A DNA stretch of 64,000 nt from Alteromonas ponticola (GCF_012911815.1 NZ_JAATNW010000008.1:60659-124658); one strand, 5' to 3'. Shown: positions 55,327 through 63,608, numbered from the stretch's first letter. Notes: generated by a model from the letters alone, not told the origin. Numbers and translations: made by a program.

Positions 55327-57588
55327 TTATCGGGCTTTAATCGATTCAGGCAGCACTTTCCCTGAAAACGTGCTCAACAACGCCTGGATTGCTTCATCTT
55401 TTTCGAAAACCGTTTCCGCGTGCGTTTGTCGCATCGCGTTCACATCTTGCTGTAAAGAAAACGGTGTTGATGCCGGGCTCCCCGTATTCACCACAAGCTC
55501 GACATTCTCTTTTAAAACCTCACTAAGCGCGTGTTTTAACTGCTCGATTGAACTATCGTTAAGTAAATGCGACTGACTCTGGTCAATTTCAAGGGTAACA
55601 GTGTTCCCCTGCTGCTCGAATGACGCATGCAACGCCAACTGCTTCAATAGACCGGCGATGTTCATTTGCTCAACTCTGGCACTCCAGTTGTCAATCTGAC
55701 TGGCATGAAGTAACTTCTCACCACTGTCCAGGTACGCTGTCAGTGCGCCCCGATACTCACCCGCTGATAACGTGTCTGAAGCCGGGACCTGCTCGCTGCT
55801 ATCTTTCGCAATGGACTGCTCTGGCTCCTGATGATTTGTCAGTGACGGCTCAGCAGCGGTATTGACGCTATTTTCCCAAGGAGGGCGATCATCAATATCA
55901 TCATCTGGTGTCGATGCCATCGAATGTGCGGCTGACGGCGCTGGTGATTCTTTTGTCTGATTAGATTCAGTGACAGATTCGGTCCCATCAACTTCGGGAA
56001 CAACCGCGTTTCTGAGTTGGCTTAAGCTGGCAACCGGCGTTGCCGCCTCAGACTTTTTTACCTCGGCAGAGTTCTCCTCTTCCGCATTGGCCTTTAAGCG
56101 TTTTCTAAGCGCAAGCATTTCCTCAACCGAAGACAGGGCGTTTTGCTCAACCACGGGCTGCTTTTCGGACGATTCGGGTGGTGCAGGATTTTCGCTAAAG
56201 TATTGTCCGGGAAAGTAGTCATCATCACCTTGATAGTGAGTGTCCGTTTCTTCTGTCGCTGTCGGTATTTCTGAATGTACATCAGTCTGGCTGCGAAGTT
56301 GTTGGGCCTGATGCTCAATTTCACTGACTTGATGATGTAATGATTCTGTCTCTTTGCTATCATCCTCCAACATGCTATCAGAGGTTGTGGAAGACTCATC
56401 AGCGTCCTTAACGTCATCAGACACATTGTGTTCATCTGACAGCTGTACCGCCGACGTCGGAGGTTGCGCCCCTTCAATGATAAGCTGCGTATTTTCCAGC
56501 CCACCAACAGGCGCAAACGACATCATTCTCAATACAGTCATTTCCAAACCACTGCGACCATCTACCGCATAAGGCAGATCCTTTTTTCCTTGCAGGGCAA
56601 TTTGATACATTAACTGCACTACTTCAGGTGCCAAATTTTTTGCTAATTGGAATATAGATTTAGCAGACGTTGTTTCGAGTTTACACGCCTCGGGTACCCA
56701 TTGGGTTAACGCGACCTGATGCAGCAAACTGCTTAGTTCAGCCACGATTTGGCCATAGTCGGGCGCTTGCGAGGACATTTGATCTACTATTGCCAGAACG
56801 TCCTGGGCTTTTTTACTGGTAATGGCCAGCAGCAATTTCAAAACCTGATTGCGATCCATCAACCCCAGCATGTCAGTTACCACCGATGCACCGACCTGAT
56901 TATCGCCCTGAGCGATAGCCTGATCGGTAAGGCTCAATGCGTCACGCATACTGCCTTGGGCGGCTCTGGCTAATAAAGCCAGCGCACTGTTTTCAAAGGG
57001 GAGCTTTTCCTGCTCCAATATATGTTGCAATTGGCCGCTGATCTGTTCTCTGGAAAGGGCCTTTAAGTTGAACTGCAGGCATCGAGAGAGAATAGTAATC
57101 GGAAGCTTCTGAGGATCGGTGGTGGCCAGCAAAAATTTAACATGCGGTGGCGGCTCTTCCAGTGTTTTCAGCAAGGCATTAAAGCTGTGTTTGGAAAGCA
57201 TGTGCACTTCGTCGATGAGGTAAACTTTATACCGACCACGGGTTGGTTTGTATTGAACATTATCCAGCAGGTCGCGGGTATCTTCGACTTTAGTGCGCGA
57301 GGCCGCATCAATTTCAAGCAAATCCACATAATTGCCTTGCTCAATTTCGACGCATGTCGGGCATACGCCACAAGGATTGGCGCCCTGCCCTTGCTCGCAG
57401 TTAAGACTTTTAGAGAAAATTCTGGCAATGGTAGTTTTACCTACCCCGCGGGTGCCGGTGAATAAATAAGCATGATGCAATCGATCATTATCCAGGGCAT
57501 TAATGATGGCAGTTTTTACGTGTTCCTGCCCCACTAACTCACTGAACTTACCGGGACGCCATTTTCGCGCCAGAACCTGATAACTCAT
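55327..57588 (-). CDS. dnaX: DNA polymerase III tau (and gamma) subunit DnaX
   Basis: 753 residues for full-length tau. Walker A GTRGVGKTT (about 45-53), zinc ligands in CGVCPTC, DEVHML, SRC arginine-finger motif LSRCLQF. Domains I-III to about 370, then a long acidic Ser/Glu/Thr-rich linker (about 380-610), then the tau-specific C-terminal domains. A slippery AAAAAAG at codons 510-512 would allow a 513-residue gamma form. Confidence 0.96.
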   Translation of the reverse strand: MSYQVLARKWRPGKFSELVGQEHVKTAIINALDNDRLHHAYLFTGTRGVGKTTIARIFSKSLNCEQGQGANPCGVCPTCVEIEQGNYVDLLEIDAASRTKVEDTRDLLDNVQYKPTRGRYKVYLIDEVHMLSKHSFNALLKTLEEPPPHVKFLLATTDPQKLPITILSRCLQFNLKALSREQISGQLQHILEQEKLPFENSALALLARAAQGSMRDALSLTDQAIAQGDNQVGASVVTDMLGLMDRNQVLKLLLAITSKKAQDVLAIVDQMSSQAPDYGQIVAELSSLLHQVALTQWVPEACKLETTSAKSIFQLAKNLAPEVVQLMYQIALQGKKDLPYAVDGRSGLEMTVLRMMSFAPVGGLENTQLIIEGAQPPTSAVQLSDEHNVSDDVKDADESSTTSDSMLEDDSKETESLHHQVSEIEHQAQQLRSQTDVHSEIPTATEETDTHYQGDDDYFPGQYFSENPAPPESSEKQPVVEQNALSSVEEMLALRKRLKANAEEENSAEVKKSEAATPVASLSQLRNAVVPEVDGTESVTESNQTKESPAPSAAHSMASTPDDDIDDRPPWENSVNTAAEPSLTNHQEPEQSIAKDSSEQVPASDTLSAGEYRGALTAYLDSGEKLLHASQIDNWSARVEQMNIAGLLKQLALHASFEQQGNTVTLEIDQSQSHLLNDSSIEQLKHALSEVLKENVELVVNTGSPASTPFSLQQDVNAMRQTHAETVFEKDEAIQALLSTFSGKVLPESIKAR
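56029..56061 (-). promoter_or_regulatory. Programmed -1 frameshift signal in dnaX
   Basis: Minus strand GT-A-AAA-AAG in the zero frame gives the heptamer A AAA AAG at 56059-56053. After a -1 slip the next codons are GTC TGA (stop at 56050-56048). Eight nt after the heptamer lies a perfect GGCAAC/GTTGCC stem with a 4-nt loop (56029-56044). AGGAG lies 14 nt upstream. Confidence 0.8.
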
Positions 57589-57603
57589 AGACTCTTGCTA
57601 CCT

Positions 57604-58140
57604 TTAGTCGCCTTCAAACTCACAAATTGTGAACGGGGTAATTCCGGTCTCGTGAAGCTTCTCGTAACCGCCTAAGTCGGGTAAGCCAATAACGAAACCC
57701 GCATGCTCAACAATACCACCCAGTGCACGGATCAGGTTTGCTGATGCTGTCATCGTACCACCCGTGGCAAGAAGATCGTCAATCAACAAGACTTTCTCAC
57801 CGGGCTTCACCGCATCTTTATGGATTTCCAATGTATCCATCCCATATTCAAGCTCGTAGCTTTCGCTAACTACTTCTCTGGGCAATTTATTTGGTTTGCG
57901 CACTGGGATGAAACCAATACCCATTGCAAGTGCTAGCGGCGCTCCAAATAAGAATCCTCGCGCCTCAGTTCCGGCAACCTTGTCGAAGCCCATGTTACTA
58001 AATTTATCTTTCATTAATTGAATACAAGCATGAAACGCTTCGTGATCCTCAAGAACACTGGTTACATCCCTGAACATAATGCCTGCTTTTGGATAATCAG
58101 GCACAGTCTTAACGACTGATTTAATGTATTCAGCTGTCAC
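57604..58140 (-). CDS. apt: Adenine phosphoribosyltransferase
   Basis: 178 residues from a GTG at 58140. PRPP motif [16 protein letters not shown] and [16 protein letters not shown] N-terminus ([15 protein letters not shown]). Salvages adenine to AMP. Precedes dnaX by 15 bp, as in E. coli. Confidence 0.97.
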   Translation of the reverse strand: MTAEYIKSVVKTVPDYPKAGIMFRDVTSVLEDHEAFHACIQLMKDKFSNMGFDKVAGTEARGFLFGAPLALAMGIGFIPVRKPNKLPREVVSESYELEYGMDTLEIHKDAVKPGEKVLLIDDLLATGGTMTASANLIRALGGIVEHAGFVIGLPDLGGYEKLHETGITPFTICEFEGD

Positions 58141-58183
58141 AATAAAACCTATTACTTTTACGAGTTATTTATTAGTATTTTTG

Positions 58184-58306
58184 TTAAAACCAAAAAGTGA
58201 ACCAGCCGGCAATGATATGCATTAAGGGAAGCGCCACTAATACCGCGATGATGGCGAAGAAATACCACCAATTAAACGGTTCGTTGAACTTTATATTATC
58301 AGCCAT
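58184..58306 (-). CDS. Small single-pass membrane protein, 40 aa
   Basis: ATG at 58304-58306 to TAA at 58184-58186 encodes MADNIKFNEPFNWWYFFAII then AVLVALPLMHIIAGWFTFWF. One hydrophobic helix of about 22 residues from position 14, with an aromatic-rich C-terminus. The ribosome site is weak (GAG). It is on the same strand just upstream of apt. Length, helix and clean reading frame support a real small gene; not recognised. Confidence 0.55.
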   Translation of the reverse strand: MADNIKFNEPFNWWYFFAIIAVLVALPLMHIIAGWFTFWF

Positions 58307-58429
58307 GTGAATTACTCGGAAATTGACAAAACAAAAGACGGTAAATGGTAATCTAATCACCGAAAAAATGACAGCCCTTCTCTAAAAGATAGTGCCGATT
58401 TGTCAGCTTTTACAAGCGTAGCAGTCGAA

Positions 58430-59176
58430 TTATCCGGACTCTGCCGGCAACAGAATATCTTTTTGCAGCATATCAGCGATGGCAACATCAAGCCCCGCCT
58501 CGACGGTGATAACATCGACATCAGGCATCGCACTTAGCGCGTATGCTTTTAACGCGTCAATACCAACGGCTTCGTGTTGCTCAGATAAGTAGCCCAATAT
58601 ATATGCAGTTGGCGGAGCTAATTTACTAAAATTAACCTGATTATTTCTGTCCCGGTAAACAACATAATGATGTGGAGCTGAAGGCTCAGAGGGTTGGTAA
58701 GAAGAGGAAATTTGATGCACCGGAAATGGGTAGCTGACCAAAGAGGTTAATGGAGATAACCTGACATTCTTACTGTCGTCGATGGAATCGCAATAGGTGA
58801 CATCTTCATCGCGAATGCTAATGGCTAACTCAAGCCATTCATAATGAGCAAGACTGAGCGCAAAGATAGGTAGCTGTTCTTTTTGTAAATCAAGGTGATG
58901 CAAGAAATTTACGAAGGCTTCACTAATGGCAACAAAGTAAGGCGATTTACACTCCCAATGCTGGAAAAAATCTCTGACTAGCTCATGCCATCTTGGATCC
59001 CTGATGATACTTTTTAATACTGGAAACCCACTATCGATAAAACTCAATACATTATTAAAAAGCAACGATTGATAAATACCCATTCGGCGAACCGTATCTT
59101 CATCACCGTTAACAGGCTCCCCAGAGCGAACGGCTGATACAAATCGTTGTTGAATCAGCTGAAAGGACTGCGTCAT
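58430..59176 (-). CDS. DUF2063 partner protein of MNIO RiPP system (HvfC/BufC-like)
   Basis: 248 residues. The N-terminal DUF2063 domain (about 5-95) shows RRMGIYQSLLFNNVLSFIDSGFPVLKSI; the rest is a second helical/beta domain with LSLAHYEWLELAI. In characterised MNIO systems this partner binds the precursor leader and delivers it to the DUF692 enzyme. Its start overlaps the DUF692 stop by 4 bp, so translation is coupled. Last gene of the cassette. Confidence 0.85.
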   Translation of the reverse strand: MTQSFQLIQQRFVSAVRSGEPVNGDEDTVRRMGIYQSLLFNNVLSFIDSGFPVLKSIIRDPRWHELVRDFFQHWECKSPYFVAISEAFVNFLHHLDLQKEQLPIFALSLAHYEWLELAISIRDEDVTYCDSIDDSKNVRLSPLTSLVSYPFPVHQISSSYQPSEPSAPHHYVVYRDRNNQVNFSKLAPPTAYILGYLSEQHEAVGIDALKAYALSAMPDVDVITVEAGLDVAIADMLQKDILLPAESG

Positions 59177-60024
59177 ATCGCACCCACTTCTTTACCAGCG
59201 CTGGTTTTAGCGCGATGAATGCTTTGTAACGATTTAATCCTATCGATTTCAATGAGTAATTTTGCTAACGGAGGAATATTGAAGTCCCGTTCAAGTAAGG
59301 TGGGGAAAACGCCATGCGTTTTGTAAGCAAAGTCTAACAGATCCCAGACAGGCTCAATAACATCGGCACCATGCGTATCCACTTTTAAGTCTTCAGCTTC
59401 ATCAAAATGACCCGCAATATGGCCGTAAACAATTTTATCGGTTGGTAGCGCCTTAATAAATTGATACGGATCATAGTGATGATTAATGCTATTCACATAT
59501 ACATTATTGACGTCTAACAACATTTGGCATTGTGCTTCATCCATCACAGCATTGATAAATTCAATTTCGGATAACTGTGTGTCGGTGGCCAGATAATATG
59601 ACACATTTTCTAATACCAAAGGTCGCTCTAGTACTTCCTGTACCTGCCTGATTCGCTGAGATACATAGCGAACAGCTTCTACAGTAAAAGGAATAGGCAT
59701 TAGATCGTATAGGTGGCCATCTAGTGAACAATAACTTAGATGTTCACTGTAAATCGGTATTTCATGCGTATCTAAAAAGCGTTTGATTGACTTTACCAAT
59801 TTAAAATCAATCGGATCCGGGCTGCCGATTGAGAGTGACAGCCCATGAGTGCTGATTGGACGTTGTCTGGCGCAGCGCTCAAACTCACGTTTGAACCGCC
59901 CTCCAATCGGGATCCAATTCTCCGGAGCGACTTCGAAGAAATCAACTTGTGCAGGGAGCTCTGGCAACAACTGCTCCAGCATTTCACGCCTTAGCCCTAA
60001 TCCTGCACCACTAATTTGCTTCAC
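59173..60024 (-). CDS. DUF692/MNIO enzyme modifying EGKCG peptides (HvfB/BufB-like)
   Basis: 283 residues from a GTG with AGGAGA 5 bp upstream. TIM barrel with the expected metal-ligand set: Glu31 and Glu35-Asn36, His60, Glu94-His95, Glu139-Asn140, Asp171 with Asn173-Asn174, His202 and His206, Asp217-His219, Glu245. Multinuclear iron oxidative enzymes of this family convert Cys in precursor peptides to oxazolone/thioamide or thiooxazole groups. It lies between the precursor and DUF2063 genes. Confidence 0.9.
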   Translation of the reverse strand: MKQISGAGLGLRREMLEQLLPELPAQVDFFEVAPENWIPIGGRFKREFERCARQRPISTHGLSLSIGSPDPIDFKLVKSIKRFLDTHEIPIYSEHLSYCSLDGHLYDLMPIPFTVEAVRYVSQRIRQVQEVLERPLVLENVSYYLATDTQLSEIEFINAVMDEAQCQMLLDVNNVYVNSINHHYDPYQFIKALPTDKIVYGHIAGHFDEAEDLKVDTHGADVIEPVWDLLDFAYKTHGVFPTLLERDFNIPPLAKLLIEIDRIKSLQSIHRAKTSAGKEVGAI

Positions 60025-60062
60025 ATTATCTCCTGAATTTTAATGCAAATGCTCACTACGAC

Positions 60063-60425
60063 TTAGATACTACCGCACTTTCCTTCGCCGCATTTACCTT
60101 CCTTTTTGTCTTTGCTTTTATCTTTGTGCTTATGTTTGTCACCACCACATTTGCCTTCGCCACATTTTCCTTCGCGCTTGGCTTTGTCGCCACCACATTT
60201 ACCTTCACCTTTGGCTTTATCGCCACCACACTTGCCTTCGTGCTTAGCTTTGTCACCGCCGCATTTCCCTTCACCGCACTTACCTTCTTTCGCATCTTGT
60301 ACGTAGCCCGACGTTAAGTGTTCCATTCCAAATGGGTTTTCACCAGCGACTACCTGGCCAGCTCCAAGTGTTGTCAATGCTGCAAATCCAAATGCACTTG
60401 CAGCTACTTTTGTACTATGTTTCAT
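60063..60425 (-). CDS. EGKCG-repeat RiPP precursor (HvfA/bufferin-like)
   Basis: 120 residues from the ATG at 60425 (GGAGA 8 bp upstream). Signal peptide to about 28 (VVAGENPFG). After SGYVQDAK comes a repetitive core with eight EGKCG motifs: two pairs and two singles separated by GDKAKH/G/R linkers, a Lys/His/Asp-rich spacer (GDKHKHKDKSKDKK), and a final pair ending GSI. All eight Cys are in EGKCG. No other Cys is in the mature protein. The MNIO and DUF2063 genes follow. Confidence 0.9.
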   Translation of the reverse strand: MKHSTKVAASAFGFAALTTLGAGQVVAGENPFGMEHLTSGYVQDAKEGKCGEGKCGGDKAKHEGKCGGDKAKGEGKCGGDKAKREGKCGEGKCGGDKHKHKDKSKDKKEGKCGEGKCGSI

Positions 60426-60572
60426 TCGCTTTTCTCCAAGACAGTTATAACACCAATGTGTCACTGAACAGACCGACGCACTGACACTTATATTTCAAAA
60501 TAATCCAAATTCATGAAATCGCGCGCTATTCGGGTCAGGTGAACGAATAAATACGACGAGATCATTAAATTT

Positions 60573-60638
60573 AATTAAGCCATTTGCCTTAATTCATCAT
60601 ATGAATATATGGTAAAACAACTATTCATATGAATAGTT
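60573..60638. promoter_or_regulatory. Palindrome-rich divergent promoter of the RiPP cassette
   Basis: AT-rich 286-bp region between the precursor gene and the divergent secreted-protein gene. It holds a perfect 20-bp palindrome AACTATTCATATGAATAGTT (60619-60638), a related ATTCAT-CAT-ATGAAT (60592-60606), and AATTAAG/CTTAATT (60573-60579 with 60588-60594). Probably operators; regulator not known. Confidence 0.5.
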
Positions 60639-60710
60639 TTAATTTTTCGAAGGTGATCGAATGATATACCTGCGATGTAATCTTTAACTTTTCCAGAATG
60701 GAATCAATAC

Positions 60711-61286
60711 ATGAAACTCAGTCTACCCCTTACTACACTGACCTTAGTGGCCACTTCACTTTACTCAAGTTACACTTTTTCGACGGAACGTCTTTTAACA
60801 GGCGAATACAAAGCGGTGCATGGTAGTGTAAAAACGAAAGAAATTTCAAACCCTGCCGCTGGAGAAACACCTGAACAAATCGGCCGCTACTCAGTGTGGC
60901 TGGTAAACGCAAATTGGGGAAATCTTTCCAAAAAGGAAAAGAGCAAAACCAAGTACATTGTTAGATTGCAGGGTACGCTGCGCGGACAAGTCAACCCGCA
61001 GGACTTCAGCGCAAAGCATACTATGGTCGATGACGGCAGAAAATACATCATTCGAAGCGATGGCGATCAATTGATGCCAATCTCAGGCGATCCGTTTTGT
61101 TCTACCGGACAACCTATGCAAGTGCAAGAGACAGTCAACCTGGTTTCAGGTACGGGGATTTATTCAAATCTGATTACGGGTACAATTACGCTGAAGGGAA
61201 CGGTTAACAACTGTCCACAGCAGGAAGGATTTGGAAACAACGATTTTCATGTGATCGCTGACCAGAGCACTATATTTTTCGAGTAA
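60711..61286 (+). CDS. Secreted hypothetical protein
   Basis: 191 residues with a signal peptide (about 1-24, TFS-TE). Mature part has many Gly/Thr/Val strands, for example TVNLVSGTGIYSNLITGTITLKGTV, and two Cys (GDPFCSTG and VNNCPQQ) that could form a disulfide. No family recognised. Divergent from the EGKCG cassette and sharing its promoter region. Confidence 0.7.
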   Translation: MKLSLPLTTLTLVATSLYSSYTFSTERLLTGEYKAVHGSVKTKEISNPAAGETPEQIGRYSVWLVNANWGNLSKKEKSKTKYIVRLQGTLRGQVNPQDFSAKHTMVDDGRKYIIRSDGDQLMPISGDPFCSTGQPMQVQETVNLVSGTGIYSNLITGTITLKGTVNNCPQQEGFGNNDFHVIADQSTIFFE

Positions 61287-61638
61287 TAAACGTTTTAACT
61301 ACTTCCTTTATGCAGGTAAGCGGTCGGCATTACCCAACTCCAACGGTGCCGACTGCTAATTTAATGCTGTAGTAAGCTTTTACACGTAAACTCAATTGTA
61401 CAATGCTCCATTCATTGACACTATCTGCTCCCTCGTAGAGGAACCTCGCACATCAAACGACCATTCGCTGCACAAAGTGTTAATCCCTATCATTGACAAC
61501 CATTTAGTCAAATTCCTATTAAAATTAAGTGCTGCCAACCGAAAAACAAAAATTCACTTTAACTATACCTAAATCACTTATCATTCTTCACGTGGATTAT
61601 CTGATGCACCGTAGACGGGTTCACGTTTCCCCTCAAAA
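61287..61638. other. Intergenic stretch left of the IS remnant
   Basis: No gene supported. TTACCCAACT at 61330-61339 is repeated, inverted, at the right end of the decayed IS element and may be its left end. Confidence 0.4.
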
Positions 61639-62471
61639 TTAAGCCACGGGCTGTGCGAGTTTTGTAAACTCCATGGGTGTTAATTAGTTCAATTAGCGAT
61701 GCGGCCGACAGTGATTATAGTCTTCACTCCATCACTCAATTCGTCGGCGAGCCTCCGCCAGATTGCGGAACCAGTACTGATTCAGGCACTCATCCCTCAG
61801 CTTTCCGTTATAACTTTCTACAAACCCATTTTCAGTAGGCTTTCCCGGCCGGATATTTTTCACGTCCAGATTATGTTGCAGCGGCCAGGCTAAAAATGCC
61901 CGGTTGGTAAACTCACTGGCATTATCGCGGATCAACTGTTCTAGTAACCCTCGTACTTCTCTGACCCGTTCAAACAGACGAATAATACGTTCGCTGCTTA
62001 GGCTGTAATCGATCTCTACGGCAATAGCCTCGCGGGTATACTCATCCACCAGATTAAACACGCGGAACTGGTTTCCGCTAAACAATGCATCGTGTACAAA
62101 GTTCATGGACCAGCGTTGCATCGGTTTCGTCGCCCGTTTAAAGGGGACTTCCCGCTGCTGGGCGACCCGGCTACGCCTTTTACGACGCGGGATCTGGAGC
62201 CCAAGTCCTGTTTACAAACGCTCAACACGTTTACGATTGACCGACCTAAATTCGCCCCGGACAAGGAGCGTTAAGCGTGGACTGCCGAAGCGCATGCGCT
62301 GCTTCGCCAGCGCACACAGTCGCTCACTTGTGGCCTAATTGACGATACTGGGCTTGGTCTGATAGCGCCGCGTCATCCGGTTTAATCCGGCCAACTGGCA
62401 TGCCCGACGTTCGCTGATCTGTGTATGGGGAAGCATGTGAGCCACTGTCTGGCGACGATGCGCGCGACTCA
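61639..62471 (-). pseudogene. IS3-family orfB transposase remnant
   Basis: The intact stretch 61732-62121 shows the rve core: [10 protein letters not shown] (first Asp), IRDNASEF (second Asp), [16 protein letters not shown] (Glu). Upstream sequence (SRAHRRQTVAHML..., ERLCALAKQRMRFGSPR) is broken by stops. Downstream, a TGA interrupts RRIE-WSEDYNHCRPHRSLN, and a frameshift leads to TPMEFTKLAQPVA with a stop at 61639. Inactive. Confidence 0.85.
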
Positions 62472-62746
62472 ATGATAGTTTCCCTCAAGAGCTGCCTTAA
62501 GTGCCTGGATATCCAGTTCTTTCTCGCCAAGCAACTGTTTCAGCTATCGGTTTTCTTCTTCCATCAACTTAAGGCGCTTGATATCGCCTGACTCCATACC
62601 ACTGTACTTGGATTGCCAGCGATAAAATGTCTGCTCACTGATCCCATATAACCGGCAGATATCAGCGACTTTTATCCCAGATTCTTTGATTTTAAGGATC
62701 TTGACGATCTGTGTCTCGCAGTATTTTTGACTTTTGCAATGTCGTT
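62467..62746 (-). pseudogene. IS3-family orfA remnant
   Basis: Frame reads ETQIVKILKIKESGIKVADI, CRLYGISEQTFYRWQSKYSG and MESGDIKRLKLMEEENR, then an in-frame TAG (62544-62546), then LKQLLGEKELDIQALKAALE and stop. The helix-turn-helix and leucine-zipper parts are typical of IS3 OrfA. The start codon is lost. Confidence 0.85.
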
Positions 62747-62839
62747 TCCTCTTTCTTTCAGTTTAGAGAAAACTCACATCAGCGGTGTATTAAATTAGTT
62801 GGGTAACGTCATGACCACAGTGCTGTGAATTTTTCAGAC

Positions 62840-62879
62840 GCGTGAAATGCAAAAAAGGGCCATCCTTTCGGATAGCCCT
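62840..62879. repeat. Copy 2 of the rRNA operon terminator block
   Basis: 40 bp identical to 63554-63593, containing the GGGCCATCC/GGATAGCCC hairpin and A6 tract. Confidence 0.85.
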
Positions 62880-62880
62880 C
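62851..62880 (-). terminator. Third terminator downstream of 5S rRNA
   Basis: Hairpin GGGCTATCC/GGATGGCCC on the minus strand followed by TTTTTTGCATTTC. Confidence 0.8.
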
Positions 62881-62900
62881 GCTGAGAGACAGTTTCTCTT

Positions 62901-62952
62901 AGAATGGGAGCCCCGTAGCCGGCAAGGGACACTGTGCTACTCTCACATGGGG
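62901..62952 (-). repeat. 5S rRNA 3'-tail remnant, copy B
   Basis: Contains CCCCATGTGAGAGTAGCACA (20 nt identical to the 5S 3' region, plus-strand 62933-62952) and GGCTCCCATTCT (62901-62912), with a 20-nt insert in place of CCGCCA. Confidence 0.75.
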
Positions 62953-63156
62953 GCGGAGGTAGACCGAATGTCCGGTGGACATTCGCCGCTGCCGTAGCGG
63001 CACGCCATGGGTGAACACGGAATTGAGAGAATGAACATTTTCATTCTCGCCGTGTGAACGACCTGAGCTCTGCGAAGGGCTGGACCAGCTCGCTGGGCGT
63101 GACTGGACAACCTACCAGGGACGGCTTGTTACTCTGAATCATTGCAGCAAGGCAAA

Positions 63157-63184
63157 CCTAAACTGTTACCCAATGGGTTAGGTC
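63157..63184. repeat. CCTAAACTGTTACCC..GGGTTAGG repeat, copy 1
   Basis: About 28 bp with internal dyad symmetry, repeated with one change at 63444-63472, part of the tandem arrangement after the rRNA operon. Confidence 0.6.
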
Positions 63185-63224
63185 TTGCTATGAGAGAGTG
63201 GCACCTTGGTGCTACTTCAAAAAC

Positions 63225-63250
63225 AAAAAACCCAGCTTTCGCTGGGTTCT
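63225..63250 (-). terminator. Second terminator downstream of 5S rRNA
   Basis: Minus strand AACCCAGC-GAAA-GCTGGGTT followed by TTTTGTTTTTG. Confidence 0.85.
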
Positions 63251-63258
63251 TTGTTTTT

Positions 63259-63310
63259 AGAATGGGAGCCCCGTAGTCGGCAAGGGACACTGTGCTACTC
63301 TCACATGGGG
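63259..63310 (-). repeat. 5S rRNA 3'-tail remnant, copy A
   Basis: Same arrangement as copy B: 5S-identical 20 nt at 63291-63310 and GGCTCCCATTCT at 63259-63270, differing from copy B at one base in the insert. Confidence 0.75.
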
Positions 63311-63443
63311 GTGATGAGCGGTGAGCGCAGCGAGCGAGGAGTGCCTGTGGCACGCCGAGAGTGAAGAACCGGCAGCATGGATGCTGCCGTGGACATTTCA
63401 CCAGGGATGGGTTGTTACGCCAGTTCTTAAGCAGATACGCAAC

Positions 63444-63472
63444 CCTAAACTGTTACCCGATGGGTTAGGTCT
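63444..63472. repeat. CCTAAACTGTTACCC..GGGTTAGG repeat, copy 2
   Basis: Second copy of the 28-bp dyad sequence at 63157-63184. Confidence 0.6.
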
Positions 63473-63553
63473 CCCTGTCAGATTAGCACGCAAGTGCTTT
63501 TCTAAGTGAAAGGGCTATCCTGAGTGGAACAACAGTTCAATGAGTTTTTCCGG

Positions 63554-63593
63554 GCGTGAAATGCAAAAAAGGGCCATCCTTTCGGATAGCCCT
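63554..63593 (-). terminator. Primary rRNA operon terminator, also a 40-bp repeat
   Basis: Hairpin GGGCTATCC-GAAA-GGATGGCCC then TTTTTTGCATTTC on the minus strand, 16 nt after the 5S end. The whole block recurs at 62840-62879. Confidence 0.88.
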
Positions 63594-63608
63594 TTCTCTT
63601 AGAATGGG

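Larger units (their letters stand above)
61325..62811. mobile_element. Decayed IS3-family insertion sequence
   Basis: Contains broken orfA and orfB of an IS3-type element on the minus strand. Putative ends 61325-61339 and 62797-62811 agree at 12 of 15 bases as inverted repeats, giving about 1.49 kb, though the roughly 300 bp between orfB and the left end is long for IS3. The ends are inferred. Confidence 0.55.

Noticed and set aside
60100..60300. Regular short repeats considered as a CRISPR array
   Set aside because: The periodicity comes from codons of the EGKCG motif, there are no unique spacers of constant length, and no cas genes are present.
60106..60317. Plus-strand frames with repeated PHLPS or ATTF units
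   Set aside because: They are antisense shadows of the EGKCG repeat of the precursor gene; the minus-strand frame has the signal peptide, ribosome site and operon context.
62092..62530. Small plus- and minus-strand frames within the IS region
   Set aside because: Fragments of the broken orfB in other frames; the conserved transposase reading explains the sequence.
62950..63250. Possible tRNA genes in the region downstream of 5S
   Set aside because: No cloverleaf with a T-arm GGTTCGA-type sequence and acceptor stem could be built by eye; the dyads seen are short repeats and terminators.
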